DNA of 7,018 bases from an uncultured Flavobacterium sp. (GTDB lineage Bacteria > Bacteroidota > Bacteroidia > Flavobacteriales > Flavobacteriaceae): NCBI RefSeq assembly GCF_937967675.1, contig NZ_CALBSN010000122.1, forward strand, positions 1 through 7,018, written 5' to 3'. The notes under the pieces were generated by a model. It searched no databases, was not told the origin of the DNA, and saw nothing but the letters and a program-made list of their open reading frames with translations. Positions within the stretch are counted from its first letter, which is position 1; every line of letters starts with the position of its first letter. The translations under genes and the position numbers were made by a program. This document shows positions 1 through 6,817 of this stretch, piece after piece.

Positions 1-477
1 TTCTTAGATGGTGATTTATTCAACTCTGGAGTTCGTCCTGCTATCAACGTAGGTATTTCGGTATCTCGTGTTGGAGGTAATGCACAAATCAAATCAATGA
101 AAAAAGTTGCTGGTACATTAAAATTAGACCAAGCTCAATTCCGTGAATTAGAAGCTTTCGCGAAATTTGGTTCTGACTTAGATGCTGTAACTTTAAACGT
201 TATCGAAAAAGGTAAGAGAAACGTAGAAATCTTAAAACAAGGTTTAAACTCTCCATTTAACGTAGAAAGTCAAGTTGCAATTATCTATGCTGGTTCTAAA
301 AACTTATTAAGAAATGTACCAGTTGATAAAGTAAAAGAATTCGAAAAAGATTATTTAGAGTTCTTAAATGCAAAACACAGAGTTACATTAGACGCGTTAA
401 AAGCAGGTAAATTTGATGACAAAATTACTGATGTTTTAGAAAACGTAGCTAAAGAAATTTCAGCAAAATATAATTAA
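1..477 (+). CDS. atpA: F1F0 ATP synthase subunit alpha, C-terminal part (5' end outside window)
   Basis: The reading frame is open from base 1, so this is the last 158 residues of a gene that begins upstream; the first Met at 97 is internal. The alpha subunit forms the alpha3beta3 catalytic head of ATP synthase on the cytoplasmic face of the inner membrane. Visible signatures are the ATP synthase alpha/beta signature PAINVGISVS (visible residues 13-22), followed directly by Arg (bases 67-69). That Arg is the equivalent of the bovine alpha-Arg373 arginine finger, which completes the beta-subunit active site. Next come GGNAQIKSMKKVAGTLKLDQ and the helical C-terminal domain, with FAKFGSDLD, ending at TAA 475-477. 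The sequence is intact and typical of the family. It is followed after 76 bases by atpG, so both belong to the ATP synthase operon. Confidence 0.97.
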   Translation, partial: FLDGDLFNSGVRPAINVGISVSRVGGNAQIKSMKKVAGTLKLDQAQFRELEAFAKFGSDLDAVTLNVIEKGKRNVEILKQGLNSPFNVESQVAIIYAGSKNLLRNVPVDKVKEFEKDYLEFLNAKHRVTLDALKAGKFDDKITDVLENVAKEISAKYN

Positions 478-480
478 TTA

Positions 481-550
481 GTCAATTAGACAATGTGTCA
501 ATTAGACAATTAATTGACACATTGATAAATTGGCACATTGACAAATTAAC
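481..550. repeat. Four 16-bp repeats, two forward and two inverted, forming a hairpin in the atpA-atpG spacer
   Basis: The spacer is built from a 16-bp unit. Copies at 481-496 (GTCAATTAGACAATGT) and 497-512 (GTCAATTAGACAATTA) are direct repeats. Two diverged inverted copies follow, ACATTGATAAATTGGC (519-534) and ACATTGACAAATTAAC (535-550). In RNA, 491-504 pairs perfectly with 511-524 (14 bp, loop GACAAT). After a 3x3 internal loop, 481-487 pairs with 528-534, including one G-U pair. No T-run follows, so this is not a standard terminator. It could stabilise the atpA 3' end or tune atpG expression; that is inference. I recall similar AT-rich 'ATTGACAAATTG'-type intergenic repeats in flavobacteria but cannot verify it here. 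Confidence 0.85.
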
Positions 551-553
551 AAA

Positions 554-1411
554 ATGGCAAACTTAAAGGAAATACGTAATAGAATTACTTCTGTTTCATC
601 TACGATGCAAATTACATCGGCGATGAAAATGGTTTCTGCTGCAAAATTAAAAAAAGCGCAAGATGCCATTACGGCTATGCGTCCGTATGCAGAAAAACTT
701 ACTGAACTATTACAAAACTTAAGTGCAACTCTTGAAGGAGAAGTAGGTGGTGCTTTTACAGCTCAAAGAGAAGTAAAAAAAGTGCTTATCGTTGCAATTA
801 CTTCTAATAGAGGTTTGTGTGGTGCGTTTAATTCAAACGTTATCAAACAAGTAAAAGTAGTAGCTGATGCTTACCAAGGAAAACAAGTAGATGTTTTTGC
901 TATCGGTAAAAAAGGAAACGACGTTTTACGTAAAACACATAATGTAGTTGACGTTCAAAATGGTGTTTTTGATCAATTGACTTTTGACAATGCAGCTGCT
1001 ATTGCGCAACAGTTAATGGATAAATTCGTAGCAGGTGAGTATGATAAAATTGAAATCGTGTATAACGAATTCAAAAATGCAGCGACTCAAATTGTAAGAA
1101 CCCAACAGTTTTTACCTTTAGCTCCAATTGTTGGAGGTGAAGTTGTAGCTTCTGATTATATCTTCGAACCTTCAAAAGAAGAAATTGTGTTAACATTGAT
1201 TCCAAAATCATTAAAAACACAATTATACAAATCGATTAGAGATTCGTTTGCAGCAGAACACGGAGCACGTATGACCGCAATGCACAAAGCAACCGATAAC
1301 GCTACAGAATTAAGAAACCAATTAAAATTAACATATAACAAAGCACGTCAAGCAGCAATTACTGGGGAAATCTTGGAAATTGTTGGTGGAGCAGAAGCGT
1401 TGAACAACTAA
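554..1411 (+). CDS. atpG: F1F0 ATP synthase subunit gamma
   Basis: This 285-residue protein has the normal length for the gamma subunit, the rotating central stalk that couples proton flow through F0 to catalysis in the alpha3beta3 head. The N-terminal helix (MANLKEIRNRITSVSSTMQI, continuing into SAMKMVSAAKLKKAQ, residues 1-35) and the C-terminal helix from about residue 222 to the end form the antiparallel coiled coil inside the head. The end carries the family signature ITGEILEIVGGAEAL (residues 269-283). The central Rossmann-like part includes ITSNRGLCGAFNSNV (about 82-96). The start at 554 is set by the conserved MANLKEIR and an A-rich leader (TTAACAAAATG) without a Shine-Dalgarno sequence, as usual in Bacteroidota. 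It lies downstream of atpA in the same direction, and a terminator follows 22 bases after the stop. No atpD or atpC follows, which fits the split ATP synthase operons of this phylum. Confidence 0.98.
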   Translation: MANLKEIRNRITSVSSTMQITSAMKMVSAAKLKKAQDAITAMRPYAEKLTELLQNLSATLEGEVGGAFTAQREVKKVLIVAITSNRGLCGAFNSNVIKQVKVVADAYQGKQVDVFAIGKKGNDVLRKTHNVVDVQNGVFDQLTFDNAAAIAQQLMDKFVAGEYDKIEIVYNEFKNAATQIVRTQQFLPLAPIVGGEVVASDYIFEPSKEEIVLTLIPKSLKTQLYKSIRDSFAAEHGARMTAMHKATDNATELRNQLKLTYNKARQAAITGEILEIVGGAEALNN

Positions 1412-1433
1412 TTTTAATTTAGATATTATAAAT

Positions 1434-1459
1434 AGTCCCGATTTATTCGGGACTTTTTT
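1434..1459 (+). terminator. Rho-independent terminator after atpG
   Basis: A perfect 8-bp stem AGTCCCGA (1434-1441) / TCGGGACT (1447-1454) encloses the loop TTTAT and runs into six T residues (1454-1459). This is a textbook intrinsic terminator and marks the 3' end of the ATP synthase transcript. Confidence 0.93.
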
Positions 1460-1463
1460 GTTT

Positions 1464-1471
1464 TATATTTG
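1464..1471 (+). promoter_or_regulatory. Probable Bacteroidota -7 promoter box (TATATTTG) for the peptidase operon
   Basis: TATATTTG matches the Bacteroidota -7 consensus TAnnTTTG exactly and lies between the atpG terminator and the peptidase start codon at 1491. The expected start of transcription is a few bases downstream, giving a leader of roughly 13 bases. A -33 element (TTTG/TTG) would fall inside the terminator hairpin, where only TTTA is present at 1442-1445, so the promoter may be weak or depend on the -7 box. Confidence 0.55.
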
Positions 1472-1490
1472 TAAGAATAACAACTCACCA

Positions 1491-3833
1491 ATGAAAAAAT
1501 ATACGTCTTTCGTTCTACTGCTTTTTACCTTTTTGGCTTCGGCGCAAAATCTTCGTTTAGAAGATATCATGAAAGGAAATGAATTTATCGGGCACCAACC
1601 TGATAATCATCGTTGGTCTATCGATGGGCAAACCGTTTTATTTGATTGGAATCCAAATAACGAAATAGGAAACAGCACGTATTTCTGGAATGCTACGTTA
1701 AAAACTCCTCAAAAAGTAACGACTTCAAATCCGATTTACGATTTGGATTTTATGGCAACGCAAAAGGAATACGACGTGGTGTATTATACCAATCAAGGCG
1801 TTTTGTATGCATATACCAAATCCACTAAAAAGACTAAAAAAGTAATTCAATTAGCCGAAAGAATTAACTCGGTAGAAAGAAGTACAAATACCAATGTTAT
1901 TTTCTTTCAGCAAAATAGAAATGTATATCAATTCAATACCAAAGATTTTTCGATTGTTCAGTTGACCAATTTTAAATCGGGAAAAGAAAATAAATCAAAA
2001 GAGGAAGAAGATTCGTTCTTAAAAAAACAACAAAAAGAATTGTTTCAATTTGTTCGCGATGAAGAAGCGTCTTCAAAATGGTATGAAGAAAAATCAAAAT
2101 CTAAAAAAGAGAAATTCCCAAAAGAAATCTATTACGACAAATCATCGTTAGAACAAATTAAACCCTCACCAGATGGGAAATTTGTAACCTTTCGAATTTC
2201 TGATTATCCAACGCAAGCTTCTACAAACGTTGAAAATTTCATTACGGATGATGGTTTTACACGTCAAGAAAAAGCAAGAGCAAAAGTTTCAACAGAAAAT
2301 TTCAGCAAACATAAATTCGGAATTTTCAATACAGATAAAGATACAACGTATTACGTTTCATTTTCGAATTTAACGGGAATAAAAGAAGCACCAAAATACT
2401 ATCAAGACTACGGAAATTTAAAAGACAAATCGGATTACGAAACGGCTATTGTAATGATGAGTCCTGTTTATAGCCCAGATGGAAAAAATACCGTTTTAGA
2501 AATCAGAAGTCAAGATAACAAGCACCGCTGGATAGTGCAATTGGATTTAGTTTCAGGAACCATCACCGAGTTAGACCACCAACACGACGAAGCTTGGATT
2601 GGCGGACCTGGAATTCCGGGCTACAGTTTCAGTGGTGGAACTTTGGGGTTTATTGATAATTCGACTTTTTATTTTCAATCGGAAGCAACTGGTTTTTCAC
2701 ACTTGTACACATATAATTTGAAAACCAAGAAAAAAGAAGCGTTAACAAAAGGCAATTGGGAAGTTCGTGAAGTGAAATTGTCCAACGATAAAAAATCATT
2801 TTACATCACTACTACGACAACACATCCAGGAAACAGAAGTTTTTACAAATTAGACATCGCTTCTAAAAAAATGACCGGAATTTTAACGAATGATGGCAAC
2901 TACGAAGTAGAAGTATCTCCTGACGAAAAAACACTTTTAGTACGTTATTCCTATAAAAACAAACCATGGGAATTGTATGTGGGAGCTAATAAACCGAATT
3001 CAGATTTGAAACAAATCACGTTCTCCATTACACCAGAATTCAAAAAATACAATTGGAAAACACCAGAAGTTATCACGTTTAAAGCCGAAGACGGAACCAA
3101 TGTTTACGCTCGTTTGTACCAACCAAAAGTAGAAAACAGTAACAAAGCCGCAGTTATTTTTGTTCATGGCGCTGGATATTTGCAAAACGCTCACAATTAT
3201 TGGAGCACCTACCACAGAGAATACATGTTTCACAACATGTTAACCGATTTAGGCTACACCGTTTTAGACATCGATTACAGAGCCAGCGATGGTTACGGTC
3301 GCAATTTCAGAACGGGAATTTATCGTCACATGGGTGGAAAAGATTTATCAGATCAATTGGATGGAAAGAAATATTTGGTTCAAAATTTAGGAATTGATGC
3401 CAACCGAGTGGGAATTTACGGAGGTTCGTATGGTGGATTCATCACGTTAATGGCATTGCTAACAGAACCAGGCGAATTCAAAGCAGGAGCCGCTTTACGT
3501 TCGGTTACCGATTGGGCGCATTATAATCATGGCTACACCTCAAACATTTTGAACTTTCCAGAAACAGATCCTGAAGCATATAAGAAAAGTTCTCCAATTT
3601 ATTTTGCGAATAACTTACAAGATAAATTACTAATGTTACACGGAATGGTCGATGACAACGTACAATTTCAAGATATTGTTAGATTAACGCAACGTTTCAT
3701 CGAATTAGGTAAGAAAGATTTTGATTTAGCTGTATTTCCAGTGGAAGCGCATGGTTTTACGGAAACGTATTCTTGGGTAGACGAATACCGAAGAATTTTA
3801 AATTTATTCAACGAAAATCTATTACAAAAATAA
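1491..3833 (+). CDS. Exported S9-family serine peptidase (DPP-IV-like, prolyl oligopeptidase superfamily)
   Basis: This is a 780-residue protein when started at ATG 1491. The frame extends upstream to a TTG at 1458, but that codon lies in the terminator T-run, and 1491 gives a proper signal peptide (MKKYTSFVLLLFTFLASA, predicted cut A18/Q19). The likely location is the periplasm; there is no T9SS C-terminal sorting domain. Residues about 25-540 form a beta-propeller of the DPPIV_N type, with blade motifs such as SPDGK and SEATGFSHLY (397-406). Residues about 545-780 form the alpha/beta-hydrolase domain. The catalytic triad is readable: Ser646 in GGSYGG, Asp721 in HGMVDDNVQF, and His754 in EAHGF, with spacings close to human DPP-IV. 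A Lys/Glu-rich insertion occupies about residues 163-214. HGAGY (559-563) stands where DPP-IV has its oxyanion Tyr, so true Xaa-Pro dipeptidase specificity is uncertain. It is the first gene of a tight operon with the GNAT gene one base downstream. Confidence 0.93.
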   Translation: MKKYTSFVLLLFTFLASAQNLRLEDIMKGNEFIGHQPDNHRWSIDGQTVLFDWNPNNEIGNSTYFWNATLKTPQKVTTSNPIYDLDFMATQKEYDVVYYTNQGVLYAYTKSTKKTKKVIQLAERINSVERSTNTNVIFFQQNRNVYQFNTKDFSIVQLTNFKSGKENKSKEEEDSFLKKQQKELFQFVRDEEASSKWYEEKSKSKKEKFPKEIYYDKSSLEQIKPSPDGKFVTFRISDYPTQASTNVENFITDDGFTRQEKARAKVSTENFSKHKFGIFNTDKDTTYYVSFSNLTGIKEAPKYYQDYGNLKDKSDYETAIVMMSPVYSPDGKNTVLEIRSQDNKHRWIVQLDLVSGTITELDHQHDEAWIGGPGIPGYSFSGGTLGFIDNSTFYFQSEATGFSHLYTYNLKTKKKEALTKGNWEVREVKLSNDKKSFYITTTTTHPGNRSFYKLDIASKKMTGILTNDGNYEVEVSPDEKTLLVRYSYKNKPWELYVGANKPNSDLKQITFSITPEFKKYNWKTPEVITFKAEDGTNVYARLYQPKVENSNKAAVIFVHGAGYLQNAHNYWSTYHREYMFHNMLTDLGYTVLDIDYRASDGYGRNFRTGIYRHMGGKDLSDQLDGKKYLVQNLGIDANRVGIYGGSYGGFITLMALLTEPGEFKAGAALRSVTDWAHYNHGYTSNILNFPETDPEAYKKSSPIYFANNLQDKLLMLHGMVDDNVQFQDIVRLTQRFIELGKKDFDLAVFPVEAHGFTETYSWVDEYRRILNLFNENLLQK

Positions 3834-3834
3834 A

Positions 3835-4260
3835 ATGCCACAGTTAATCGAATTAGGAACGAAAGCCGAAATGTTAGAGCAATTGCCTATCATCCAACAA
3901 TTATATTATGATTATACTTTAGAAATCTATGGGAATTTATTAGATAAAATGATTCCGCACAATTACAAACAACTCATCGTAGTCGAAAACGGAATCACGA
4001 TGGGTTTGGCAGGATTTTGGATTGGAACTAAATTGTGGAGTGGAAAATATCTAGAAATGGATAATGTTGTGGTACATGAAGATTTTCGTTCCAAAGGAAT
4101 TGGCAGCATCATGACGGAATATCTCAATCAAAAAGCAATCGATGAAAATTGTAATATGATTGCTTTAGATGCGTATACGACCAATTTTGGAGCCCAAAAA
4201 TTCTACATGAATCACGGCTTTGTTCCGAAAGGGTTTCATTTTGTAAAATATTTAAAATAG
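3835..4260 (+). CDS. GNAT-family N-acetyltransferase
   Basis: A 141-residue protein of normal length for a single GNAT domain, the fold that moves an acetyl group from acetyl-CoA to an amine of a small molecule or protein. Motif A is clear: a beta strand MDNVVVHEDF followed by RSKGIG (residues 85-90), matching the (R/Q)xxGx(G/A) acetyl-CoA pyrophosphate loop. Motif B appears as NFGAQKFYMNHGFVPKG (117-133), with Tyr124 in the position of the usual catalytic or structural Tyr. There is no signal peptide, so it should be cytoplasmic. The start ATG comes one base after the peptidase stop codon, which implies co-transcription and perhaps translational coupling. The substrate cannot be told from the sequence. 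Confidence 0.93.
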   Translation: MPQLIELGTKAEMLEQLPIIQQLYYDYTLEIYGNLLDKMIPHNYKQLIVVENGITMGLAGFWIGTKLWSGKYLEMDNVVVHEDFRSKGIGSIMTEYLNQKAIDENCNMIALDAYTTNFGAQKFYMNHGFVPKGFHFVKYLK

Positions 4261-4265
4261 GAATT

Positions 4266-4718
4266 ATGAAAAACTATATTTCGATATTATTCTTGATTTT
4301 AGTTACTAGTTGCTCTAGTCAAGATAAAGTGATTAAAGAATCAGCAATTGTTGCATCTTATCAAGGTTGGGTAGCCGGTGTTCGTGGTGGTGGAAGCGGA
4401 ATCAATTTTTATATCGACTTAAAATCGGAATTACCAGCCAATATTGAGCTTAAAAAATTAATTTTCAGAGGTTATGAAGTACTTTTTGAAAAACAGGATA
4501 ATTTACATTTTCAGGCGATGATAAAAACTCCTGGTAATCAAGAAAAAATTGAAGGAGATGATACTCAAATTTATACCAGCCCAAAAAATGCTTTAACCTT
4601 AGCTGATAACGAAGCTATTTTAATTTTCTTGAAAAACGGCAAAGAATACCAACAAAAAATAACGAATGTAACCGAAAAACCAGCCTTAGAATATCCTTCG
4701 GCAAAACCAAAGTTTTAA
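4266..4718 (+). CDS. Small lipoprotein of unknown function
   Basis: A 150-residue protein with a type II signal peptide: MKN, a hydrophobic core ISILFLILV, and the lipobox VTSC with Cys16 as the lipidated residue. It should be anchored in the inner or outer membrane facing the periplasm. The mature part begins SSQDK and shows no clear acidic surface-export signal. After a glycine-rich stretch GVRGGGSG (39-46) the sequence alternates in a way that suggests a small beta-rich domain, with a proline-rich tail ending LEYPSAKPKF. I do not recognise a named domain. It starts five bases after the GNAT stop and so is probably the last gene of the peptidase operon. Start ATG 4266 is supported by the signal peptide. 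No function should be inferred beyond an envelope location. Confidence 0.85.
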   Translation: MKNYISILFLILVTSCSSQDKVIKESAIVASYQGWVAGVRGGGSGINFYIDLKSELPANIELKKLIFRGYEVLFEKQDNLHFQAMIKTPGNQEKIEGDDTQIYTSPKNALTLADNEAILIFLKNGKEYQQKITNVTEKPALEYPSAKPKF

Positions 4719-4727
4719 TTACATTTG
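4697..4727 (+). promoter_or_regulatory. Probable Bacteroidota promoter (TTCG, 19 bp, TACATTTG) for the flippase gene
   Basis: TACATTTG at 4720-4727 matches the -7 consensus TAnnTTTG exactly. A near-match to the -33 TTTG box, TTCG, sits at 4697-4700 with a 19-base spacer, the usual distance. The -33 part overlaps the last codons of the lipoprotein gene. Transcription would begin near 4732, leaving a leader of about 17 bases before the TTG start at 4749. Confidence 0.6.
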
Positions 4728-4748
4728 TTATTCTAAAACCAAACCAAC

Positions 4749-6209
4749 TTGAGTCTCTACAAAAGTCTTTTTAAACAAACGGCAATCTACGGCATAGCAA
4801 CAGTTTTGCCTAGAATTATTAGTTTTATTCTAAATCCCATTTTTGTTTATTATCTTACAGATAAAGAAAAAATGGGTGAGGTTTCCGTTATTTTTTCCTA
4901 TCTGGTTTTTTTTAATGTGATTTTATCTTATGGAATGGAAACAGCTTTTTTCCGTTTTTACAATTCGGAAGAAAATAAAGGAAAAGTAATATCTACATCT
5001 ATTATTTCGCTTTTTTGGTCTACAATAGGATTTTTAGCGATATTTCTTTTATTTCGAAAAAACTTGGCTAATTGGTCTGAAATAAATGTGGAATATATCG
5101 TTTTCACCATTTGGATTTTAGCTTTAGATGCGTTAGCGATAATTCCGTTTTCCAAAATTAGAGCTGAAGGTCGCCCTATAAAATATGCGGTAATTAAGAT
5201 TTCAAATGTCTTAATTAACTTGCTATTAAACGTTTTCTTTTTGATTCTGCTTCCCAATTTAGCAAACGAATCTTCTAATCCTTTTATTCAAACGATTTAT
5301 CACGATGATTTTCAAATTGGCTATATTTTTGTTGCGAATTTAATAGCAAGCTTAGTTACTTTACTTTTCGTTTTACCCGATTATTTCAAAATCAAATGGC
5401 AATTTGATGCTGACTTGTGGAAGAAAATGATGCAATACGGCTTGCCTATTTTAGTGGCTGGAATTGCTTTTGCTATCAACGAACATTTTGATAAAATTTT
5501 ATTAGATTGGATGCAAGTCGATATGGCTGACATTGGAGCCTATTCGGCTTGTTACAAAATTGGTATGTTTATGGTGTTGTTCCGAACGGCTTACACTTTA
5601 GGAATTGAGCCTTTTTTCTTCAGTCACGCAAAAAATGAAAACGCGCCTCAAACCTATGCTACGATTACCAAATATTTTGTCATTTTTGGTTCGTTCATTT
5701 GCTTAGGTGTTATCGTTTTTGCTGATATTTTAAAGTTGATTTTGGTTCCAAAAGAAACATATTGGGATGCGATGGATGTAGTGCCATTAATTGTTTTGGC
5801 TAATTTCTTTTTAGGTATTTATACCAATTTATCCGTTTGGTACAAATTAATTGATAAAACCCGAATTGGAGCTTACATTTCAATTGTTGGAGCGATTGTA
5901 ACTTTAGTTTTAAACTTGCTTTTAATACCAATTATAAGTTATATGGGTTCGGCAATAGCTACTATTTTAGCTTACGGAGCCATGATGTTTATTTCGTATT
6001 ATATGGGACAAAAGAAATATCCAATTCCATACGATAAGAAATCGATTTTTACTTATTTAGGATTAGCAATAGTACTTTCTGGAATTTCATTTTATGTGCC
6101 AATTTTACGTGAAACTTATGTCTTCGGAATTGCAGCTATCTTGTTTTTTGCTTACTTTGTGTACCGAAACGAAAAAGAAACCATTTTAACGATTATCAGA
6201 AGGAAATAA
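4749..6209 (+). CDS. Oligosaccharide flippase family protein (Wzx/MVF-like), TTG start
   Basis: A 486-residue integral membrane protein with about 14 hydrophobic segments (roughly 12-34, 44-64, 83-103, 115-135, 146-169, 188-210, 229-245, 262-288, 306-330, 341-362, 373-396, 398-419, 433-451, 456-472). This is the topology of polysaccharide-synthesis flippases of the MOP superfamily, which move lipid-linked sugar units across the inner membrane. Family-like features are FKQTAIYGIATVLPRIISF near the N-terminus, YGMETAFFRFYN (61-72) and FSKIRAEGRP (134-143). The start is TTG at 4749: an in-frame TAA lies at 4734-4736, there is no ATG between it and residue 42, and an ATG start at residue 42 would remove the first helix. 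The start residue also matches where I remember homologues beginning. Its substrate is unknown. The nearby nucleotidyltransferase fits a role in envelope glycan synthesis. Confidence 0.93.
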   Translation: MSLYKSLFKQTAIYGIATVLPRIISFILNPIFVYYLTDKEKMGEVSVIFSYLVFFNVILSYGMETAFFRFYNSEENKGKVISTSIISLFWSTIGFLAIFLLFRKNLANWSEINVEYIVFTIWILALDALAIIPFSKIRAEGRPIKYAVIKISNVLINLLLNVFFLILLPNLANESSNPFIQTIYHDDFQIGYIFVANLIASLVTLLFVLPDYFKIKWQFDADLWKKMMQYGLPILVAGIAFAINEHFDKILLDWMQVDMADIGAYSACYKIGMFMVLFRTAYTLGIEPFFFSHAKNENAPQTYATITKYFVIFGSFICLGVIVFADILKLILVPKETYWDAMDVVPLIVLANFFLGIYTNLSVWYKLIDKTRIGAYISIVGAIVTLVLNLLLIPIISYMGSAIATILAYGAMMFISYYMGQKKYPIPYDKKSIFTYLGLAIVLSGISFYVPILRETYVFGIAAILFFAYFVYRNEKETILTIIRRK

Positions 6210-6284
6210 TAACTTTAAACTATAGATTTAGTAAGGATTTCTCCAATTTCTAAAATCTGTGTTCTAAAAAAAATAGAATTAAAA

Positions 6285-6719
6285 ATGCAAATCAAAATCA
6301 TCAATAGATCCAATCACGAGTTACCAAACTATGAAACCATCGCTTCGGCAGGAATGGATTTACGTGCGAATATTTCAGAACCAATTACTTTAAAATCATT
6401 AGAAAGAACTATCGTAAAAACCGGACTTTTCATTGAATTGCCAATAGGTTACGAAGCGCAAGTACGTCCAAGAAGTGGTTTAGCAGCTAAAAAAGGAATC
6501 ACCGTTTTAAATTCACCAGGAACAGTTGATGCTGATTATAGAGGAGAAATTGGCGTGATTTTAGTAAATTTATCCAATGAAGATTTCATAATCGAAAACG
6601 GAGAACGCATCGCCCAATTAATCATCGCCAAACACGAAAGAGCGGAATGGATTGAAGTAACCGAATTGTCAGAAACTTCAAGAGGTGAAGGTGGTTTTGG
6701 TAGTACGGGAGTGAAGTAA
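6285..6719 (+). CDS. dut: dUTP diphosphatase (dUTPase)
   Basis: A 144-residue trimeric-type dUTPase that hydrolyses dUTP to dUMP and pyrophosphate in the cytoplasm, keeping uracil out of DNA and supplying dTMP synthesis. All five family motifs are intact: I, ASAGMDLRA (20-28); II, RPRSGLAAKKG (61-71); III, GTVDADYRGEIGV (79-91) with catalytic Asp82 and uracil-stacking Tyr85; IV, NGERIAQLII (105-114); V, RGEGGFGSTG (133-142), the glycine-rich lid. Start ATG 6285 follows an A-rich leader typical of the phylum. It lies 75 bases after the flippase gene and is immediately followed by the inverted-repeat element, whose first base is the base after the stop codon. Confidence 0.98.
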   Translation: MQIKIINRSNHELPNYETIASAGMDLRANISEPITLKSLERTIVKTGLFIELPIGYEAQVRPRSGLAAKKGITVLNSPGTVDADYRGEIGVILVNLSNEDFIIENGERIAQLIIAKHERAEWIEVTELSETSRGEGGFGSTGVK

Positions 6720-6744
6720 AGCCCCCTAACCCCCGAAGGGGGAA
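6720..6744 (+). repeat. Left unit of the inverted-repeat element, hairpin directly after dut
   Basis: The order is AG, C5, TAA, C5, GAA, G5, AA. The second C5 (6730-6734) pairs with G5 (6738-6742) across a GAA loop; the first C5 (6722-6726) could compete for the same G5. The unit touches the dut stop codon (TAA 6717-6719), so it lies in the dut 3' untranslated region and may protect that mRNA end. Confidence 0.85.
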
Positions 6745-6817
6745 CTGACAAAATTGTGTAAATAGTTTATAAATAAATTGAATTAATTAATAAAATCCTA
6801 TTGACCCCTAATAGGAA

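Noticed and set aside
97..99. Met at 97 as a gene start
   Set aside because: The same frame is open to base 1 and encodes conserved alpha-subunit sequence including the arginine finger, so this Met is internal.
1156..1341. Minus-strand open frame inside atpG
   Set aside because: It is fully contained in a conserved gene on the other strand, shows no recognisable motif and has no start signals; treated as a shadow.
1458..1490. Upstream TTG extension of the peptidase reading frame
   Set aside because: The codon lies in the terminator T-run and upstream of the likely transcription start, and the extension would put 11 polar residues in front of a well-formed signal peptide.
3000..3397. Open frames on both strands inside the peptidase hydrolase domain
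   Set aside because: They overlap conserved catalytic-domain coding sequence and their translations resemble no protein family; shadows of codon composition.
4958..5257. 99-residue minus-strand frame inside the flippase gene
   Set aside because: It lies antisense to transmembrane coding sequence with no promoter box or family resemblance.
6223..6258. Possible promoter (TAGATTTA) or hairpin in the flippase-dut gap
   Set aside because: The box misses the final G of TAnnTTTG and has no -33 partner at the right distance; the stem AGATTTAG/CTAAAATCT needs a bulge, is AT-rich with an 18-base loop and lacks a T-run.
6536..6751. Minus-strand frame over the end of dut and the left repeat unit
   Set aside because: It is antisense to dUTPase motifs III-V, and its N-terminal part is only translated repeat sequence.
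6745..6795. Promoter for the nucleotidyltransferase in the AT-rich core of the repeat element
   Set aside because: The core is AT-rich but contains no match to TAnnTTTG, so no promoter can be claimed from sequence.
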